Translations under genes and position numbers: made by a program
Part shown: positions 41,911 through 45,179 of the stretch, piece by piece
Numbering within the stretch: position 1 is the first letter of the stretch
Layout of the letters: each line of letters opens with the position of its first letter
Assembly (NCBI GenBank): GCA_018716485.1
Contig: DVJY01000014.1
Coordinates: forward strand, 1-45,179
Direction of reading: 5' to 3'
DNA from: Candidatus Scybalocola faecipullorum
GTDB lineage: Bacteria; Bacillota; Clostridia; Lachnospirales; Lachnospiraceae
DNA length: 45,179 nt
The notes under the pieces: generated by a model
What the model saw: only the letters and a program-made list of their open reading frames with translations
Databases searched by the model: none
What the model was told of the DNA's origin: nothing

Positions 41911-42135
41911 CTAAGCCTGCCGGTTCTTTTCGATGAGACGTTTGGAAATAGCCATGATATCTTCGTCGTCAGCAAGCTGCTCCTGTTCAGCGGCGCTGAA
42001 TTCCATGACCAGATACCGGGGAACATTGTTCTTTAATATGATAACAGAACCGTTCTCATCTACGAGGCGGACCACTTTAGAGAAGTTTTGATTGGCCTCA
42101 GTGATAGAAACAAGGTTTTTAGTATTGATATTCAT
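41911..42135 (-). CDS. Phd/YefM-family antitoxin, orphan
   Basis: A 74-residue protein with the Phd/YefM start LVSITEANQNFSKVVRLVDE and VIILKNNVPRYLVME, which folds as a dimeric DNA-binding domain. The C-terminal tail would neutralise a toxin, but no toxin gene lies downstream: the AlbA-like gene converges 7 bases away. AAAGGAGA precedes the ATG. The divergent Fic gene (270 bases away) is related to Doc, the partner of Phd in phage P1, but carries its own inhibitory helix. Confidence 0.87.
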   Translation of the reverse strand: MNINTKNLVSITEANQNFSKVVRLVDENGSVIILKNNVPRYLVMEFSAAEQEQLADDEDIMAISKRLIEKNRQA

Positions 42136-42249
42136 AATGAATCTCCTTTGAAATCTTTACTTTTATTATATTCGAGAATAGGAGAAATTGAACCTATTTT
42201 TGTGAAAAGTTTATCAGCAAGGCAGTCAAAATCTCTGAGATGAAGAGCT

Positions 42250-42292
42250 CAGAGACTGCTTATAGATTTGAGTAATTGAAACTTCCGGAAAC
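42250..42292 (+). repeat. 43-nt intergenic repeat, copy B
   Basis: 38 of 43 positions match 40515-40557. It ends about 30 bases before the Fic promoter and lies between the divergent Phd and Fic genes. Confidence 0.7.
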
Positions 42293-42324
42293 GGCAAAAA
42301 TATATTGTGATGTCTAGAGGTTTT

Positions 42325-42354
42325 TTGAATTTATTGCCGGTAATGTGATATACT
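42325..42354 (+). promoter_or_regulatory. Promoter of the Fic gene
   Basis: TTGAAT (42325-42330), an 18-base spacer, and TGA-TATACT (extended -10). Transcription would start about 45 bases before the ATG. Confidence 0.6.
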
Positions 42355-42405
42355 ATAGTGCAGATTCATATAGTATTAGGTTCGATTGATAACGGAGAAA
42401 AGCAG

Positions 42406-43296
42406 ATGAGATACCTTTCAGTTGCTGAAATAGCAAAAAAATGGAATATATCGGAGCGCAGTGTGAGAAATTACTGTGCTCATGGGCGTGTGCAGGGTGC
42501 TTTTCTTACCGGAAAGACATGGAATATTCCGGAGAATGCCGAAAAACCAGAGCGTTCCAACAAAAAGAAAGAACACCCACGCACACTGCTAGATATCTTG
42601 CAGGAACAAAAAGCAAGTAAATATTCCGGCGGCATTTACCATAAAACACAAATTGATCTGACGTATAACTCAAACCATATTGAAGGAAATCGTCTGACCC
42701 ATGATCAGACCAGATATATTTTTGAAACCAATACCATCAGTGCGGAAAATGAAGTTCTCAACGTAGACGATGTGATTGAAACCGCAAATCATTTTCGATG
42801 TATTGATATGATTATCGACCATGCAAAGGCAGCTTTGACTGAGAAGTTTATCAAGGAGTTTCATTTGATTTTGAAAAGCGGAACCAGCGATTCCAGAAAA
42901 GACTGGTTTGCATTGGGGGATTATAAGAAATTGCCTAATGAGGCGGGCGGCATGGATACTGCGCTGCCTGAAGAAGTTGCCGGTCAGATGAAAGCATTGT
43001 TGACAGCGTATACCGCAAAAGAAGAAAAGACGTTTGAAGATATTCTGGATTTTCATGTAAAGTTTGAGCGAATCCATCCATTTCAGGATGGCAACGGTCG
43101 TGTGGGCAGGCTGATTATGTTCAAGGAATGTTTGAAATATAATATCGTTCCATTCATTATTGAGGATAACCTGAAGATGTTCTACTATAGAGGATTGAAG
43201 GCGTGGGATAATGAAAAAGGCTATCTGACAGATACCTGTCTGACTGCACAGGACCGATATAAGGCATATTTGGATTATTTCAGAATCTCATATTAA
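42406..43296 (+). CDS. Class II Fic protein with N-terminal HTH domain
   Basis: A 296-residue protein. Residues 1-45 form a MerR/excisionase-like helix-turn-helix (LSVAEIAKKWNISERSVRNY). The Fic domain follows, with the inhibitory motif SNHIEG (89-94, the [S/T]xxxE[G/N] form of class II) before the core and the active site HPFQDGNGRVGR starting at H224. Fic enzymes transfer AMP or another nucleotide group to target proteins; the Glu of the inhibitory motif blocks ATP. With the HTH it may also control its own gene. CGGAGA supports the ATG at 42406. The other candidate start (42358) lies at the -10. Confidence 0.92.
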   Translation: MRYLSVAEIAKKWNISERSVRNYCAHGRVQGAFLTGKTWNIPENAEKPERSNKKKEHPRTLLDILQEQKASKYSGGIYHKTQIDLTYNSNHIEGNRLTHDQTRYIFETNTISAENEVLNVDDVIETANHFRCIDMIIDHAKAALTEKFIKEFHLILKSGTSDSRKDWFALGDYKKLPNEAGGMDTALPEEVAGQMKALLTAYTAKEEKTFEDILDFHVKFERIHPFQDGNGRVGRLIMFKECLKYNIVPFIIEDNLKMFYYRGLKAWDNEKGYLTDTCLTAQDRYKAYLDYFRISY

Positions 43297-43566
43297 ATAA
43301 AATAATTTTCAAAGTGTCAAATATTCTCTGAATCATGTCCCGGAGATAGTTGCTCCTGCTGATGATACATAGTACGAAGAGCCGGAAGCGTATATGGACG
43401 AAAAGGCTGATGATGACGATTGAAAGGGCGTGTGTTACGGAGGGGATAATAACACAGTTTATAATACAAAAAGTGTTCAGGTTATTTTACGTGTTCCTTT
43501 GATAAGTTCTACTGCATGAAATTGCGATATCTCGCAAAAATTTTCAGCAGAAAGAAGGATCATGAT
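43297..43566. other. Gene-free stretch with a coding relic
   Basis: No intact gene is visible. At 43376-43423 an acidic tail can be read (EEPEAYMDEKADDDD, then stop), preceded in frame by a TAG, so it looks like the end of a lost gene. Such acidic tails are typical of many small mobile-element proteins, but the family cannot be named. AGAAGGA near 43552 serves the following ATPase gene. Confidence 0.4.
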
Positions 43567-44781
43567 ATGGAAATTAAGAGAGACGTCTATTTAAATAGGC
43601 TTATCACTAAGAAACATAATGGACTTATCAAGGTAGTAACTGGCATCCGCCGCTGTGGAAAGTCCTACTTGTTGTTTAATCTGTTCAAGGATTATTTGCT
43701 GGCAGAAGGAGTGGCTGAACAGCACATTATAGAAATTGCGTTTGACTCATTTGAGAATAAGCGTTTTCGTGATCCAGAAGTTCTGTATCCCTATCTCAAA
43801 GAGCAGATTAAAAATGACGGAATATACTATGTGTTGCTGGATAAGGTGCAGCTTTTGTGAGAGTTTGAATCCGTATTAAACAGCCTTATTCGTATGAAAA
43901 ATGTGGATGTATATGTGACAAGAAGCAATGCTAGGTCTTTGTCCAAGGATGTGATCACCGAATTTCGGGGTCAGGGAGATGAAGTTCATATGCATCCTCT
44001 CAGTTTTGCTGAATTTATGTCTGTCTATTCGGGAACGAAACAGGACGGCTGGAATGAATATATGCTTTACGGCGGATTGCCGCCTATCATGAACATTTCA
44101 AGTTCGGAAGAAAAGATTAATTTTCTCAAGGCGCTGTTTGAGGAGACCTATATTTCGGATATTGTAGGTAGACATAATGTGCGAAATCGGGCAGAATTGG
44201 AGGAACTTCTGAATATTCTTTCATCTGTTATCGGTTCGCTTACAAATCCTACAAAGCTGTCGGCCACCTTTAAAAGTCTCAAGAATAAAACCATCAGTAA
44301 TAACACCATCAAAAGGTATATTGACTATTTTTGCGATTCCTTCCTGATCGATAGTGCTGTCCGATATGATATTAAGGGAAAGAAGTATATCGACACACCG
44401 GTCAAATATTACTTTACTGATTTGGGGCTGCGCAATGCCCGTCTCAATTTCCGTCAACTGGAAGAAACTCATGCTATGGAGAATATCATCTTCAATGAAC
44501 TGAAGATACGGGGCTTCAATGTGGATGTGGGCGTAATTACTTTGAATAAAACTAATGAAAAGGGTCATGGAATCCGCAAGCAGTTGGAAATTGATTTTGT
44601 CTGTAACAAAGGATCTAAGCGTTATTATATCCAGTCGGCCTATGCGATTCCAGACCAGGCAAAGATGGAACAGGAGCAGCGTTCCCTGATGTTGACGGGC
44701 GATTTCTTCAAAAAGATTATCATTACGAAAGATGCGCCTGCACCGTATTACAATGATGAAGGGCAAACTAACGCAAATTAG
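43567..44781 (+). pseudogene. AAA/DUF4143 ATPase interrupted by in-frame TGA
   Basis: A 405-codon frame broken by one TGA at 43858-43860. Before it stands the AAA_14 domain with Walker A GIRRCGKSYLL. After it come EFRGQGDEVHMHPLSFAEFM, then the DUF4143 domain (YGGLPPIMN, NTIKRYIDYF, YYFTDLGLRNARLNF, IDFVCNKG). The Walker B region reads LDKVQLL instead of the usual LDEVQ-type, and the expected TGSN of sensor 1 reads TRSN. With the stop, a damaged Walker B and a changed sensor, the gene is probably dead. Start chosen at ATG 43567 behind AGAAGGA. Confidence 0.85.
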
Positions 44782-44795
44782 GAGGACTTTAACAT

Positions 44796-44927
44796 ATGAT
44801 ACGAGTGCTGTTCATCTGCCACGGCAGTATCTTGAAAAGTTCCGGAAAAACCAGTAAAATCAATGGTTTCGTGAAGCACAAGAGCGCTTACTACACCGCT
44901 ACTACACCATTTTTGAAAGAGCCTTGA
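44796..44927 (+). pseudogene. Small hybrid frame starting like a low-molecular-weight tyrosine phosphatase
   Basis: A 43-codon frame behind TAGGAGG. The first 16 codons (MIRVLFICHGSILKSS) resemble the P-loop start of low-molecular-weight phosphotyrosine phosphatases, but the CX5R motif is broken (Arg replaced by Lys). The rest (GKTSKINGFVKHKSAYYTA then TTPF) is unrelated to that family. I believe similar hybrid scraps recur in gut clostridia beside recombination sites, where an element has joined the 5' end of the gene, but that is from memory and needs checking. It may mark an old attachment site. Confidence 0.45.
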
Positions 44928-44982
44928 TACGACAGGAAAAGCAAGTTAATATATAATTATTATGGGAAATCGAGGTGATATG

Positions 44983-45179
44983 ATGGAAAATCATTTAACT
45001 CCATACCAATCAGTTATTACAGAAATTAAAAGCATTATTTCCTCTGGGCAAGAGGCTGCTTATAGTGCTTCCAGTAAGGCAATGCTGCTTACCTATTGGA
45101 ATATAGGCAAACGCATTGTAGAGCAGGAACTGGGCGGCAGTGAACGTGCAGAGTACGGTAGAGGTTTGATTTCTGCCTT
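44983..45179 (+). CDS. DUF1016 (YhcG-like) protein, 5' part only
   Basis: The first 65 codons of a protein cut by the window edge. The helical pattern YQSVITEIKSIISSGQEAAY, then AMLLTYWNIGKRIVEQE and ERAEYGRGLI is the N-terminal DUF1016 winged-helix domain. Full-length relatives of about 340 residues carry a PDDEXK nuclease-like C-terminus and are often found near type I restriction-modification genes. The start is the second of two adjacent ATGs (44980 or 44983), placed 5 bases after GAGGTG. A TTGATA/TAATAT promoter (17-base spacer) at 44924-44952 is possible. Confidence 0.85.
   Translation, partial: MENHLTPYQSVITEIKSIISSGQEAAYSASSKAMLLTYWNIGKRIVEQELGGSERAEYGRGLISA

Noticed and set aside
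41911-43296. Phd and Fic as a standard Phd-Doc toxin-antitoxin operon
   Set aside because: The genes are divergent and 270 bases apart, and the Fic protein has its own inhibitory motif. A functional link is only a hypothesis.
43858-43860. TGA inside the DUF4143 ATPase as a selenocysteine or recoded codon
   Set aside because: No SECIS-like hairpin follows, the position is not a Cys site in the family, and neighbouring motifs are also damaged. A nonsense mutation is simpler.
1-45179. tRNA, rRNA or CRISPR loci
   Set aside because: No cloverleaf-like, rRNA-like or regular repeat-spacer pattern was recognised in the intergenic regions, most of which are shorter than 300 bases.

Overview
The window looks like the chromosome of an anaerobic, spore-forming gut Firmicute, most likely of the Lachnospiraceae/Clostridia type. 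The signs are strong AGGAGG ribosome sites, two CotF-like spore coat genes, several aldo/keto reductases with ferredoxin-like [4Fe-4S] tails, an EFR1-type flavodoxin/ferredoxin, a membrane pyrophosphatase, and a radical SAM enzyme of the AmmeMemoRadiSam set. I see no rRNA, tRNA, CRISPR array or intact transposase.

Left part (1-8150): a GNAT and a nitrilase-family amidase sit behind a structured leader. They are followed by a probable catabolic operon: Gfo/Idh/MocA oxidoreductase, TIM-barrel isomerase/epimerase, second Gfo/Idh/MocA oxidoreductase, PhnP-like metallo-hydrolase, YdjC/ChbG-type deacetylase and glyoxalase II-like metallo-hydrolase. This combination fits oxidation, elimination or epimerisation, and reduction of an unusual sugar, polyol or glycoside. 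A head-to-tail scar of a drug/metabolite transporter and the spore coat pair follow.

Middle part (8150-27900): an Fe-S aldo/keto reductase, an AlaX-like tRNA-editing protein, a 2-hydroxyacid dehydrogenase, a zinc-ribbon protein, hppA, and a glucose-family PTS EIICBA controlled by a LicT-type antiterminator through a clear RAT/terminator leader. Next come an unknown three-TM protein with an ADP-ribosylglycohydrolase and a macrodomain protein. A convergent TIM-barrel gene follows, then a tightly coupled operon of GNAT, UvrA-like ATPase, YdcF-like protein, MEMO-AMMECR1 fusion and radical SAM enzyme.

Right-middle part (27900-40000): AraC and LysR regulators, a zone of decayed genes (PHP phosphatase, MATE transporter, sugar acetyltransferase), an aldo/keto reductase plus carboxymuconolactone decarboxylase-cupin operon beside a LysR gene, an EFR1 protein, an AI-2E-family permease, and a NifX-like/His-Cys-rich/SlyD-like fusion. 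That fusion is preceded by a near-identical copy of the 66-nt leader found at the left end. A TIGR04076 protein, a broken second TIGR04076 copy and a third Fe-S aldo/keto reductase complete this part.

Right end (40000-45179): AT-richer accessory DNA with a Schlafen/AlbA-like ATP-binding regulator, an orphan Phd antitoxin, a class II Fic protein with its own HTH, a DUF4143 ATPase broken by an in-frame stop, a hybrid scrap resembling the start of a low-molecular-weight tyrosine phosphatase, and the start of a DUF1016 protein. A 43-nt repeat precedes both the AlbA-like and the Fic genes.

The main leads are the twin 66-nt leaders, the oxidoreductase/TIM-barrel/metallo-hydrolase cluster, the twin upstream elements in the accessory island, the repeated pattern of genes that lost their middles but kept both ends, and several unusual fusions.
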